This document shows, piece after piece, positions 11,734-24,164 of a stretch of 64,000 bases of DNA. The notes under the pieces are model-generated. The model ran no database searches, had not been told where the DNA came from, and saw nothing but the letters and a program-made list of their open reading frames with translations. The stretch is from Gelatoporia subvermispora B (Eukaryota; Basidiomycota; Agaricomycetes; Polyporales; Gelatoporiaceae). Made by a program: the position numbers and the translations under genes. Every line of letters begins with the position of its first letter. Positions within the stretch are counted from its first letter, which is position 1. The DNA is taken from the NCBI GenBank assembly GCA_000320605.2, contig KB445797.1, forward strand, positions 347,940-411,939, given 5' to 3'.

Positions 11734-13905
11734 ATGGAGAAAGAGGAGATCACCGAGTCGTTGCGCAACAGCCCGGAGCTTCAAGAGACGCAAGACTCTT
11801 CGGACAAACGCCTTCACGATCTAGGCTATAAGTCTGAATTTCGGCGGGATATGTCGCTCTTCGGTGTCCTAGGGATGTCGTTCTGTGCTATCGGTATCCT
11901 CACGGGTATGAGCAGTGCCTTTCAGACGGGCCTGTTCTCCGGCGGTCCTCTTGGTTTATTCTGGGGTTGGAATGTACGACAAGGCATTTTTGCTAGCGGA
12001 ATGGCTTCAGCACGTCTAACGCGTGTCTTGTGACTGCAGATTTGTAGCCTGTTTATGCTCCTCATTGCATTGTCTCTGGCTGAGATATGCAGTGCTTAGT
12101 GAGTAGGTGTATCTTACCCTCACTTCTTCCTGACAATGCATGTTCTGTAGCCCAACCATGGGAGGTCTCTACTTCTGGGTCTGCAAAATGAAACCAGACC
12201 TTCCCGTGCTCGGCTGTGAGGGATGATCCTACTTCCTTCATGATCTCCGATCACTCATGTGGATATGTGCGCAGTCTGTGTCAGTTGGCCCACTCATAGG
12301 TTCTCTTCCGTAAGGCTTATGATGTGCAGACCGGTTGGACCTATAGTATAGCTATGGTCTTCACCGGAACATCTGGAAACCTGAGGTACCCCTATGCATG
12401 CTGAACGGCGAGTTCATGCTCAGCTCAGCTCTATAGTGTCGCATTATACCTCGCGTCGCTAGCAGAGGTCGGTCAAGGACGAACCTTGACGAGGCTGGAA
12501 ATCGCTGCCATTGCCTGGGGAGTGAACATCCTTTCAGGTGTCATCAATACTATCGGCACTCGTGCGATTGGGGGCATCAGTACTTTCAACCTGTGGTGGA
12601 CACTAGGGGGAACATTCGTATTAGTGATAACCTTGCTCGTAAAGGCACCAATCAAGGCAAGTCAGTTTGTATACCGTCTCGCGATAGCTTTACTGAAATC
12701 TCAAGACTCTGTTCTACAGAACTCTGCTACTTTTGTGTTTACCGATCTCGAGAAGTGCGTCCTTAATTGACGTGACGTCCGCGCGCTGAGCGGAAGCAGT
12801 TTCACGGGGTGGGAGAGCAAAGGATTTGTAGTTCTCCTCGGCTTTCTGCAGGTATGCGGACCTTCTCCGACACATTTCTCCCTCTAGTGCTTATCTCGCG
12901 GCGCATCAGGCAGTGTATACGCTCGAAGGATGCGAAACCGCCGCCCAAGTTGCTGAAGAAGCGAAACGAGCCGAGCTCCTCGCGCCCGCCGCGGTCGTCG
13001 GGAGCATTGCAGGTTCCTGGCTGATCGGGCTCGCATACATGCTCGCGTTGCTGTTCTCTGTGCAAAGCATCCCCAGAGTGCAGTCGACCGCATTTGCACT
13101 GCCCATAACGCAGCTGTACTTCGACGCCGTGGGCAGGCCGTTCACGCTGATGTGCCTCGTCGTGGTGGGCCTGGCGCAATTCATGGCAGCGGTTACCGCA
13201 TTCACCGCGAGTTCCCGGCTCTTCTATGCCCTGGCCAGGGACGACGCGCTCCCCCTCAAAAGGCAGTTCATGGCGCTCAATAGGTTTCAGGCTCCCTATT
13301 GGGGCGTGTGGACGTCGGTTCTAATCGGGTGCATCATTTCGTGCGCGTACATTGGTTCGGCGGTTGCTGTACGTGTCTCTTGTCATTATGCTACGAGAAG
13401 TCGCCCACGTCGTGAATAGTTCGATGCCATACTTTCGTCGGCAGCGATTGCTGTTATGCTCAGCTATCTCCAGCCCATCCTCATCCGGGTGTTCTGGCCT
13501 GACAGGTACGTTGGACATTGCGATCAACGCCGGCGGCGGTACGGGAAGTGTATCTGACTATGTTCCTATTAGCATACCCGCGCACGAGCGGGGCCCTTTC
13601 CATTTAGGCCGCTGGTCGTGGCCGATCAATGTCGCGAGCTTCATGGTACGTGGCGAACTCATTCCCTCTTGTCGGTGTATGACTGGGCATCGCAGTTCAC
13701 AGCTTTCATTTGCGTCCTCTTCATCCTTCCAACAGCGCGTCCAGTCAATTCGTTGAACATGAATTACTCGATAGTGGCCATCGGCGCTGTGATCGTCATT
13801 GTGATATCTTGCTGGGTTATATGGGGACGACACCATTTCAGAGGGACGGTTAAGACTATCGCAGATATTAATTCGATCGCTCAGGATCCGGAGAAGTCGC
13901 AATAG
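11734..13905 (+). CDS. APC-superfamily amino-acid/GABA permease (520 aa, 12 exons)
   Basis: Integral membrane transporter of the fungal GABA/choline/amino-acid permease group, importing amino acids or polyamines across the plasma or vacuolar membrane (family knowledge; substrate unknown). Exons: 11734-11973, 12040-12098, 12151-12215, 12275-12279, 12330-12385, 12437-12656, 12720-12754, 12797-12851, 12910-13368, 13420-13505, 13573-13645, 13696-13905, summing to 521 codons including the stop. Hallmarks: LFGVLGMSFCAIGILTGM in TM1, YPTMGGLYFWVCKMKPDLP, GTSGNLSVALYLASL, FNLWWTLGGTFVLVITLLVK, YTLEGCETAAQVAEEAKRAE and FTASSRLFYALARD. Oddities are a 5-nt exon (12275-12279) needed to read GFCTGWTYSIAMVF, and a GC-AG intron at 12657-12719. 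The acceptor of the eighth exon could be 6 nt earlier. The frame is intact. Confidence 0.92.
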
Positions 13906-15224
13906 TCCTTCCAATACGCGAGGCTAGCCAGGGCTAACCGCGGTTGGCGTTCGATTGTCGAGCTTCATCATCCTGGGCGCCACATGGCTCCCGTTCTCTT
14001 CGGGTTTTCGATATCTGCAAATGCTGATCAGCACCACACAAGTCCCCGTTGTGGATGCGATGCTTGCTTTCCAAGTAATGACTGGTATATACGCGGTTCG
14101 GCGTAATTACTCGTACGACGGCGCTGGGCATATTGTGATGCGGCTCGGTGAGTTGTACCTGCGTCGCGTAGAAATCGCGACGGCAGTGCAATCGACGCCT
14201 TCATGGCTGAAACATTTGTCCAACATTGACCCTGCATCTTCAAATTGCAGCTCTATTCGTCGATCGAACGGTTGCCAATTTTGCTATGCACAACAACTGC
14301 ACGACCTTGGGCGTGAGCGCCAACATAGCCCCGTGCAACGACAGCCTTGACAGGAGGAATAATTGTATTGAAATGTCTCCGGCAACTTTCTGCGCGTCCT
14401 TGTTCCCATACAGCGGGTTGGAAAGAGCATTGCCTCCTCGATAGCGAAGCATGGCTTATCGCTCGCTTCTGCCGCGTCCGCGATAACTGCGTCCCGAACC
14501 CCGATGCATTCGAGCAAATGGGTTCGGCGAAGAAGAACGTATACCCGTGGCACATTGAGCGTACGGAGGAGGCAGCGTGGCGGACCATTTTGTGGAGCAT
14601 ACTTGACAGGGAAGGGCGGACTTGGTCAGGCCAGCAGGTGGATGGGAAGCTATGGGAAGGCATGGTGTGGCTGCCGCTTCCCACCACCAGTTGCCCTTCG
14701 ACAATATCGGTCAGCTGCAAGCCACGCAGATGGCTGGGCATCCGGGAGTCGTGTGTAGTTTTTGGAGGCTCGAGCGAACGAAGAACGCCATGTTTGATGG
14801 TCTGGTGGGGCCCGCACTGCTGCCGCAGCACGCCGAGGAGGCGCCCGATGACGAGTGAAACACCACAGGGGAGAAATTTGTCTCCGGGAGTCGTCCTCGA
14901 CAAATATCTCAAAACCAGTTCACAGACTTCAGCCTGTCTTTGTAGCTTGAGAAACGTTGGTTTACTCACAACGGTATGGACGTTTTCCGAAGTGTGGCCA
15001 ACGATCTTGAGAACGCAGCGTTATTTTGCGAATTTTAGTAAAGGCTATTTTGAGAGTTAAATTCGCACGCCGCTTGCCGAAAATTCTAGGGTATCGCCAA
15101 ATTGGGACGATAACCCTCTTCACCTCTCCCAGCCGCACCTCTCACAGCAACGTTTCAGACCACCTCGTCGTCGTTCCCCCCGACGGCGAGCACGAACCCT
15201 CTACGCTCCTCCTCGTAGGCCATC
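13906..15224. other. no confident gene; possible relic on plus strand
   Basis: Open plus-strand text (14347-15060, and another frame ending at 14858 with TQMAGHPGVVCSFWRLERT) looks protein-like, but the frames cannot be joined and no family is recognised. A 239-codon open frame also exists on the minus strand (14253-14969) and is equally unassignable. The last 170 bp, rich in CT and CACC just before 15225, probably serve as promoter and 5' leader of FKS1. Confidence 0.3.
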
Positions 15225-18200
15225 ATGGCTGGTCGTCCTGGTAACCGCAGCCAAGAGGGTGTCTACATCTCCTCGTCTCCCGGCTCGTCAGATCCCCACG
15301 ATCCGTTCAGCAACGCTCAGGCAGCAGACTCCGGCAGATACTATGATAACGACTCGGTCGAGCACTACCCAGGACGGCGAGACACATACGCGTCGGACGG
15401 GAGCAACACCGGTCTGAATGACGACGACAGATACTACGACAATGGCGGTGGCTACGACTATGGTAAGTGATCTCATCATCTCCCCCTGCGCCAAACCATT
15501 TCACCTCGACGCCGACGCTTCGTGTAGCCCGCCCAGACACAGATTCGGAGGCCGACGTGTACGAGCACAAGTATGCACCATCGGCAGAATCTCTGGGCCC
15601 ACCACGCATGGGCATCTCCGAGTCGTCAACACCAACATTCATCGACAGCAGCGGTGCGAGTCTCCGCGAGCCATACCCAGCGTGGAGCTCCGAGCGCCAG
15701 ATCCCTCTCTCCAAGGAGGAAATTGAGGACATTTTCCTCGACCTTACGCAAAAGTTCGGGTTTCAGCGGGACTCCATGCGGAATATGGTACGCAGGCCTC
15801 GATCACGTTCTTGGCGGGTTTCTCTAATTTTGGACGCCCGCAGTTTGATTTCGTGATGCAGCAGCTGGACAGCCGTGCGTCGCGAATGTCGCCAAACCAG
15901 GCGTTGCTCACGCTCCACGCCGACTACATCGGCGGCCAACACGCCAACTATCGCAAGTGGTACTTTGCCGCCCAGCTCGACCTCGACGACGCAGTCGGGC
16001 ACACCCAGAACCCCGGTCTGCAACGACTCAAGTCCGTGAAGAAGAAGGGTGGACGAAATGCGTCGGAGAAGTCGCTCCAAAGCGCGCTGGACCGGTGGCG
16101 GCAAGCGATGAACAACATGTCGCAGTATGACCGCATGCGACAGATTGCACTCTACTTGCTATGTTGGGGTGAAGCGGCGCAGGTGCGGTTCGTTCCGGAG
16201 TGTCTCTGCTTCATCTTCAAGTGCGCAGACGACTACTACCGGTCGCCGGAGTGTCAAAGCCGAGTAGATCCCGTACCGGAGGGACTCTATTTGCGGTCGG
16301 TGATCAAGCCACTGTACCGATTCATTCGGGACCAGGGCTACGAGGTCGTGGACGGCAAGTTCGTGCGACGCGAGAAGGATCATGACACGATCATCGGCTA
16401 CGATGATGTGAATCAGCTCTTCTGGTACCCGGAGGGCATTGCGCGGATCGTGTTGACGGATAAGGTGAGTGAGGATCCACAGAGCTCCGAGATCCTCTTC
16501 TCATGTCAATCCACAGACACGGTTGGTAGATCTGGCACCCGCTCAGCGATTCATGAGATTTGACAGGATCGACTGGAACCGCGCGTTCTTCAAGACATAC
16601 TACGAAAAACGCTCTTTCGGACACCTGCTGGTGAACTTCAACCGGATATGGGTCATCCACATCGCTATGTGGTGGTTCTATACCGCGTATAACTCCCCTA
16701 CCGTCTACAACGGTGATCACTCCGCGGCCCTCTCTTGGTCGGCAACGGCGCTGGGCGGCGCGGTTGCAACCACCATCATGATCTGCGCCACCCTCGCCGA
16801 GTTCTCGTATATCCCGACAACGTGGAACAACACCTCGCATCTGACCCGCCGCCTTCTCTTCCTCTTCATCACGCTTGCCCTCACCGCCGGACCGACTGTT
16901 TACATTGCTATTGCCGAGACGAACTCGCCGGGCGGTTCACTCGCACTTATTCTTGGAATCGTCCAGTTCTTCATCTCGGCTGTAGCCACCCTCCTCTTTG
17001 CCGTATTGCCGTCAGGACGCATGTTTGGCGACCGTGTCGCGGGCAAGTCACGGAAGTACCTTGCGAGCCAGACGTTCACTGCGAGCTATCCGTCATTGAA
17101 ACCGACTGCACGCCTCGCCTCCCTGTGCCTATGGCTCCTCATCTTCGCCTGCAAGTTTACCGAGTCATACTTCTTCTTGACGTTGTCGTTCCGTAACCCC
17201 ATCCGCGCCATGGTCGGTATGAAGATCGAGAACTGTAATGACAAGCTCTTCGGCAACGCGCTGTGCAGGAACCAGGCTGCATTCACCCTGACGATCATGT
17301 ACCTGATGGAGCTTGTCTTGTTCTTCCTCGACACGTTTCTCTGGTGGATCATCTGGAACACGGTCTTCAGCATTGGTCGCTCGTTCGCACTCGGACTCTC
17401 TATTTGGACACCATGGAAGGACATCTTCACCCGGGTTCCCAAGCGCATCTACTCCAAACTGCTTGCCACCGCGGACATGGAGACAAAGTATAAGCCAAAG
17501 GTGAGTTCTCACCTGCGTCGGATTTTCACATGTCTGACAACCGTGTCAGGTCCTTGTGTCTCAAATTTGGAATGCGATCATCATCTCGATGTACCGCGAG
17601 CACTTGCTGTCCATCGACCACGTCCAGAAGCTGCTCTATCATCAGGTCGATGTCGGGCAGGACGGCCGTCGCAGTCTTCGTGCACCGGCGTTCTTCATTT
17701 CACAGAGCGACAAGCAGCTCAAGGGCCAATTCTTCACTGCCGGTAGTGAGGCCGAGCGTCGGATTTCATTCTTTGCGCAGTCGCTCACGACTGCCGTACC
17801 GGAGCCACTACCGGTGGATGCGATGCCCACGTTCACAGTCCTGACGCCGCACTACAGCGAGAAGGTGCGTCTATGTCTGTTTCCTGACGTCTTACTGCGG
17901 ACGGCGTTCTCACGATATATCGGTCACTAGATTCTCCTGTCGCTGCGCGAGATCATCAGGGAAGAGGACCAGAACACCCGTGTCACCCTGCTTGAGTATC
18001 TGAAACAGCTGCATCCGATCGAATGGGATAACTTTGTCAAGGACACGAAGATCCTTGCCGAGGAATCCGCGATGTACAATGGGTCCAACCCCTTTGGTGT
18101 CGACGAGAAGGGACAGTCTAAGCTTGACGACCTTCCGTTCTATTGCATCGGTTTCAAGAGTGCCGCGCCCGAGTTCACCTTGCGCACGCGCATCTGGGCT

Positions 18201-21120
18201 TCGCTCCGCGCGCAGACGCTGTACCGCACTGTCTCCGGTATGATGAACTACGCGAAGGCCATCAAGCTGCTGTACCGTGTGGAGAACCCGGAGGTCGTCC
18301 AGCTCTTTGGCGGCAACACGGACAAGCTCGAGCGTGAACTCGAGCGCATGGCCAAGCGCAAGTTCAAATTCGTCGTCTCGATGCAGCGCTATTCGAAGTT
18401 CAACCGCGAGGAGCAGGAGAACGCCGAGTTCCTTTTGCGCGCTTACCCCGACCTGCAGATCGCATACCTCGAAGAAGAGCCCCCGCGCAAGGAGGGCAGC
18501 GACCCGCGCCTGTTCTCTGCGCTCATTGACGGTCACTCTGAGTTCATCGCCGAGACTGGACGCCGCCGGCCCAAGTTCCGCATCGAGCTCCCTGGTAACC
18601 CAATTCTCGGTGACGGCAAGTCTGACAACCAGAACCACGCGATCATCTTCTACCGCGGCGAGTACCTGCAGCTTATCGATGCGAACCAGGACAACTATCT
18701 CGAGGAGTGTCTCAAGATCCGGAACGTGCTCGGTGAATTCGAGGAGTACTCGGTTTCGAACCAGAGCCCATACGCTCAGTGGGGTCACAAGGAGTTCAAG
18801 CGTACTCCCGTCGCCATTGTCGGTGCGCGCGAGTACATTTTCTCGGAGAACATTGGTATCCTCGGTGATCTCGCAGCTGGCAAGGAACAGACATTCGGTA
18901 CTCTTACTGCTCGCTCGCTGGCGTGGATTGGTGGCAAGCTGCACTACGGCCACCCCGACTTCCTCAACGCGATCTTCATGACCACACGCGGTGGTGTCTC
19001 CAAGGCTCAAAAGGGTCTTCACCTTAACGAGGATATCTACGCCGGTATGAACGCCTTTGGTCGCGGTGGACGCATCAAGCACACCGAGTACTACCAATGC
19101 GGAAAAGGACGTGATCTCGGGTTTGGCACTATTCTCAACTTCCAGACGAAGATCGGTACGGGTATGGGCGAGCAGATGCTCAGTCGCGAGTACTATTACC
19201 TCGGTACTCAGCTCCCCATCGACCGCTTCCTTACGTTCTACTATGGCCATCCCGGATTCCATATTCACAACATGCTTGTCATTCTGTCCATTCAAGTCTT
19301 CGTTGTGGCGATGGTGTTCATCGGTACCCTCAAGGGACAGTTGCGTATCTGCGAGTATAATTCCGCGGGTCAACTCCTCACGCCCCCACCGTGCTACAAC
19401 CTGTCGCAAGTCTTCTCGTGGATCGATCGCTGCATCATTAGCATTTTCCTCGTCTTCCTTATCGCCTACCTGCCGCTGTTCCTGCAAGGTAAGTCCCATG
19501 CGCTTAGATCTACCGTGGCATATACTAACACTGTTTATAGAGCTCGTCGAGCGTGGTACCGTAAAGGCTATCATGCGACTTGCCAGGCACTTCGCGTCGC
19601 TATCGCCCGCCTTCGAGGTCTTCTCGACGCGTATATCGTCTCATTCCATCGCATCCAACTTGACGTTTGGTGGTGCTCGGTACATTGCCACCGGCCGTGG
19701 TTTCGCAACATCCAGGATCTCTTTCGCTATTCTCTACTCTCGTTTCGCTGGGCCTAGTATTTATCTCGGCATGCGGACGCTGGTCATGCTGCTCTACGTG
19801 ACGCTGACATTGTGGACTGGATGGGTGACCTACTTCTGGGTCTCTGTCCTGGCGCTCTGCGTTGCCCCGTTCCTGTTCAACCCGCACCAATTCTCCTTCG
19901 CGGACTTCGTCATTGACTACAGGTAACTTATCGACCCCGTTCATCTCAGCTGATGGCTAATGTCGTTGCAGGGAATTCTTGCGCTGGATGAACCGTGGTA
20001 ACTCACGTGTGCATGTCAACTCCTGGATCGGTTACTGCCGTCTGTCGCGCACAATGATCACTGGTTACAAGAAAAAGCGGCTGGGCCACCCGTCAGAGAA
20101 GTTGTCGGGCGATGTTCCTCGCGCTGGCTGGCGTGCAGTCATCTTCTCCGAGGTCATCTTCCCTATCATCACGGCCATCCTCTTCGTAGTCGCATACATG
20201 TTTGTCAAATCTTTCCCCGACAAGAATGGCGAGCAGCCGCCAAGCCCCCTCGTCCGTATCGCTATATTCTCCGTGGGTCCCATGGTGTGGAACGCCGCAA
20301 TCCTCCTGGTCCTGTTCATGACCTCACTGTTCCTGGGCCCGCTCCTCGACACGCCATTCCCTAAATTTGGATCGGTCATGGCGTTCCTGGCCCACACTCT
20401 CGGTGTCATCGGTATGATTGCGTTCTTTGAGTTCTTCGTATGTATCCCTTATTCGCGGAGTTTCGTGATCTGACTTGACTATCATCAGTGGTACCTGGAG
20501 CTTTGGAACGTTGCTCACGCCGTCCTTGGTCTTATCGCGATCATCTCCATTCAGCGCGCCATCAATAAGGTCTTCATCTCTGTCTTCTTGTCGCGTGAGT
20601 TCAAGCACGATGAGACCAACCGCGCATGGTGGACCGGAAAGTGGTATGGCCGTGGCCTCGGCTCTCACGCCATGTCACAGCCTGCACGAGAGTTCATCGT
20701 CAAGATCATCGAGCTGTCGCTGTGGAGCTCAGATTTCCTCGCTGGTCACTTCCTGCTCTTCATCCTTACGCCGCCCATCCTCATTCCCTACATTGACCGA
20801 GCGCATTCCACAATGCTATGTGAGCTGTCACCCTTTGCCGTTTTCAAATCATTGCTGACTGGAATGCCGCAGTCTGGTTGCACCCATCGAAGCAGATCCG
20901 CGCGCCTCTCTACTCTATGAAGCAGAAGAGGCAGCGACGATGGATCATAATCAAGTATGGCATCATATATGTCCTTGCGATCGCTATCTTCGCTGTCTTG
21001 ATCGCTCTCCGTAAGTGTGTTCTGCCGTGACATGAGATACTATCTGACCTGTGACCATCTACAGCTCTCGTATTCCGGCATTCGCTGCGTCTCAACTGTA
21101 GCATTTGTCAGACTATCTGA
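15225..21120 (+). CDS. FKS1: 1,3-beta-glucan synthase catalytic subunit (1782 aa)
   Basis: GT48 family plasma-membrane enzyme that polymerises UDP-glucose into 1,3-beta-glucan, the main wall glucan. It acts with a Rho1-type GTPase and is the target family of echinocandins. Eleven exons (15225-15462, 15528-15787, 15844-16464, 16517-17500, 17550-17864, 17931-19488, 19541-19922, 19972-20437, 20489-20819, 20873-21010, 21065-21120) give exactly 1783 codons including the stop, matching the usual length. Visible are a Tyr/Asp/Gly-rich cytosolic N-terminus, the FKS1 N-terminal domain ([19 protein letters not shown]), a first membrane block ([20 protein letters not shown]) with [13 protein letters not shown], the large cytosolic catalytic domain ([60 protein letters not shown]), and a second multi-span membrane block. 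No disruption was found. ATG 15225 starts the standard N-terminus. Confidence 0.97.
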
Positions 21121-21732
21121 TGACCCACAGACATTGCTCGATTATCATAATACCATAGATCACTTGCACTTGTACGCTCTTCTTGTCTTCGTCTGTACGT
21201 GACGGACTATTAGCTAGCTCTCGTTGGGAGATGGACATTTTATGCCTTCAGTGCCTCATTCATATAGTCACGACGAGATTGGTCTGCATACTGAAATGAT
21301 TATGAACATTTCCTGGGGAATTTTTACTTCAGTAGTGCCTACATCACCTCAACGGTGCGAAACAGCGACCGAGCGCTTGAAACTCGTCCGTGTTGTGGCG
21401 CTCTGCCGGTCCGACGCGCCACCGTTAGTATCTTGAGTTGGCGACGACCTCGACAATCTCAAGCACGCTCTTGCTTGCACCACTCTGACGCTAAAATCCC
21501 CAGTAAAAATCTCTGCTTGGCACATGATATGAACAGGGTTTCAAGGGACGTCCGTGTAGCGCTGCCATCCACGAGCAGCGCTTCGCGATGTCTGAATTGG
21601 ATTGCGTGATTGCGTTCTATCTCTGGTTCAACATGAGGTCAGACCCCATGGGCATGGCTACTCCTTTAAAGGCCCTGGTGGAATTGGCCATCCCAGCACA
21701 CAGACATCTTGACGAGGGTTGACCTACCAACC
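21121..21732. other. intergenic; FKS1 3' flank and oxygenase 1 promoter
   Basis: About 610 bp with no supported gene. TTTAAAGG at about 21664-21671, some 65 bp upstream of the oxygenase start, may act as a TATA-like element. Confidence 0.35.
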
Positions 21733-23317
21733 ATGCCCAGCACTGTCTCGCCAAAGATCCCACATTACGAGCCTGCGCCCGCGACGAAGGAATCTTGTGT
21801 GTCTCAATATCATTGACTATGCTTGAAGTTAACGACCTGTTCTGTAGTGGACTATGCTGATCTTACCATCATTGACTTGTCTAAGGCAAAGACCGCCGAA
21901 GGCCGTGCAGAACTTGCTGTACAAGCCCGAGATGCCATGACGAATCAAGGCTTCTTCTATGTTGTCAATCACGGCTTGACGCCTGCTGAGGTACAATGAC
22001 AATGTGTGATATCCCCTTCGATGATCTTGACCTTATCGCAGAATGCTCGGATTTTCGACATTGCAGACGTCCCGTTTGCTCAAGTCTCGGACGATGAGAA
22101 GAGACAATATGCGGGGAACATCAAAGCGACAGGTTCGTATCAGGGGTATAAGTTGCGTCAATACTGGGTACGTGAGGAGCATCTTTTTCCTAACCGTAGC
22201 GCTTATACTGTGGCGATAGCATATCGAGGCTGGTGTCCGAGATCAGCTCGAGCATTACAATAGTACGCTAGGTCGTGCATCACCCGTCTTGGCTTAGTCA
22301 TGACCTGAGTCCTATAAGTTAACCGAGACGTCACGAAGAAACCTCACCCAAAAGCTCTTCGTCCACTGATTCCAGAGATTGAAGCATGGGCTCGTTTTAA
22401 TCATACAGAAGTTCTGCATCCTATCCTCCGGTATGTTGTAGCGGGGTCAATGTGGGTCACTTATATTCATTCTGATACACAGGCTGCTGGCGATGGGTAT
22501 GGAACTTCCTGAAGATGCATTTGTGAATCAGCATGGTTATGATGCCGCTGGAGAGACCTATGGTAGGTGAAAAATATTCTGTGAGGTAGTTCAACGCTCA
22601 ACTCACCCTACTTCAGTGCGCTACATGAAATAGTGCGTCTCCTACCTCAGCGGCACAGTGGCTATCACCAGCGTTACTTACGATCGCATACGTTAAGCTA
22701 TCCCAGGTCGGAGGAAGAAGAGGAAAAGACAAAGAATGTCTGGCTGAAGGGTCACACAGGTAGGTTTTTACTACCCAAGTGATCGACAAGGACTAGAAAC
22801 CAGGTGTCAGACTTCGGCACCATCACCATCTTGTGGAGCCAACCCGTAGCCGCGCTCCAGATTCTGTCTCCTGATGGCAAATGGCGCTGGATCCGACACA
22901 TCGGCAATGCTCTTGTACGTCTTACTAGGACCCCCAAGCCGAAACGGGACAATAGCTGAGATGGCTCTTTCGTAGGTGATCAACGCCGGCGATGCGATGG
23001 AGTTCCTCTCGGGCGGATTTTACAAAGCTACGATCCACCGCGTCGTGCAGCCTCCATCAGACCAACGGGGTTACACCCGGGTCGGAGCGTTCTACTTCGC
23101 GATGACGGATGACAACGTGAAGCTCATACCTCATGCCGAGAGCCCCGTCTTCCGAACACATCCTATCAAGCGCCGCTGCGACGATGCGGACGCACCGACG
23201 ATGGAGCAATGGCGCAGAGGAAGGACGAGTGCATATGGTCAGACGGACTTGAAGAAAACCGACAACGGTGTTGAAGAAGAGGTGATCAATGGCGTCGTTG
23301 TCAAGCACTATAACTAG
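21733..23317 (+). CDS. 2OG-Fe(II) oxygenase, IPNS-like, array copy 1 (363 aa)
   Basis: Probable soluble dioxygenase that uses 2-oxoglutarate and O2 to hydroxylate or desaturate a small molecule; substrate unknown. Ten exons (21733-21796, 21848-21990, 22042-22167, 22220-22262, 22319-22430, 22483-22562, 22617-22632, 22698-22759, 22811-22914, 22976-23317) total 364 codons with the stop. The N-terminal DIOX_N region reads VDYADLTIIDLSKAKT and then QGFFYVVNHGLT. The iron-binding facial triad is seen as HTD in WLKGHTDFGTITILW and the distal His in ATIHRVVQPP; an Arg follows in QRGYTR. A 16-nt exon (22617-22632) is conserved in copies 2 and 3. It is related to isopenicillin N synthase and fungal gibberellin/ethylene-type oxygenases by fold, not by proven function. 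The frame is intact. Confidence 0.93.
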
Positions 23318-24164
23318 ACCTCAATAAGCATTTGGCAACAACCTGTACCATTACCGCAGGCATCTTGAATTATCTATCATGCCGTAATCTGGGCCTACTA
23401 GAAATGCCCGCAATGTCTATTTCAGTGTGAGAGGAAAACTAGGATGTGCCAAGACGCTCGATTGCACGCCCTGGCAGGGAGCCAATGCTGAACCAGTAAC
23501 AATCCTCGTGAGTGAGACGTCCTATCAGAGGACCGTGCAGAATTGATCGATGAGATTGGCGCAAGGATTCCCTTCGAGAGAAGTCTCTTCGAGGCGTCGT
23601 ACCGGACTTCTTGTAGTGTCACATTGCACCTCGCCGTGGGAGATATCGCAGGCCTAACCCGCCTAGCGTGCCTCAGTCTCAGGAGACTACCGATACCGAT
23701 TATATCGCGCCTGAGATACGTTGAAGACCTCGGATGCTATGGACCTTCGTAGAGATAGGGGTATGTGTCGAAAATCCCGGACGCTATGAACTTCCGTGGC
23801 CATACAGGTTCCGGATTCGTGGGCATCGGAGAGCCGGCCCAGCAATGGACTACATCGTGTGTTGCGCAGAATTAGTCTGTGCATTCTTGGAAACATCGAA
23901 GGCGGACTCGCGTACGTACTCTTGGTGTGGTTGGTTGAGACGTTTCATTTCCACTCTCGGGCCTCCGAGAGCTTGTTCACATGGAATCTTAGTAGAAGTC
24001 AGGCTGCCAGTTCCCGCGAGGGATGGTCTGCTGATCTCTCTCGCTGGTGGTCCAAGGCTCCTGAGATAAGGTGCTCGCGAGGGTATAAGATAGGTCTGGA
24101 TGCAGCTTCTCCTCGCTCAGGACTCAGTTCGCTTTCTACCAGACATCGACAGTGGTCAACAACC
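23318..24164. other. intergenic between oxygenase copies 1 and 2
   Basis: About 850 bp without a supported gene; only short unrelated frames. A TATA box (see 24084) lies near its end. Confidence 0.4.
24084..24090 (+). promoter_or_regulatory. TATA box of oxygenase copy 2
   Basis: TATAAGA, 75 bp upstream of the ATG. The same word sits 54 bp upstream of the copy 3 start (27148-27154). Confidence 0.5.

Noticed and set aside
17910..19574. 554-codon open frame on the minus strand inside FKS1
   Set aside because: It is the antisense of the most conserved FKS1 exon. Its translation is low-complexity (Leu/Val/Arg/Glu-rich) and reflects GC-rich third positions, not a gene.
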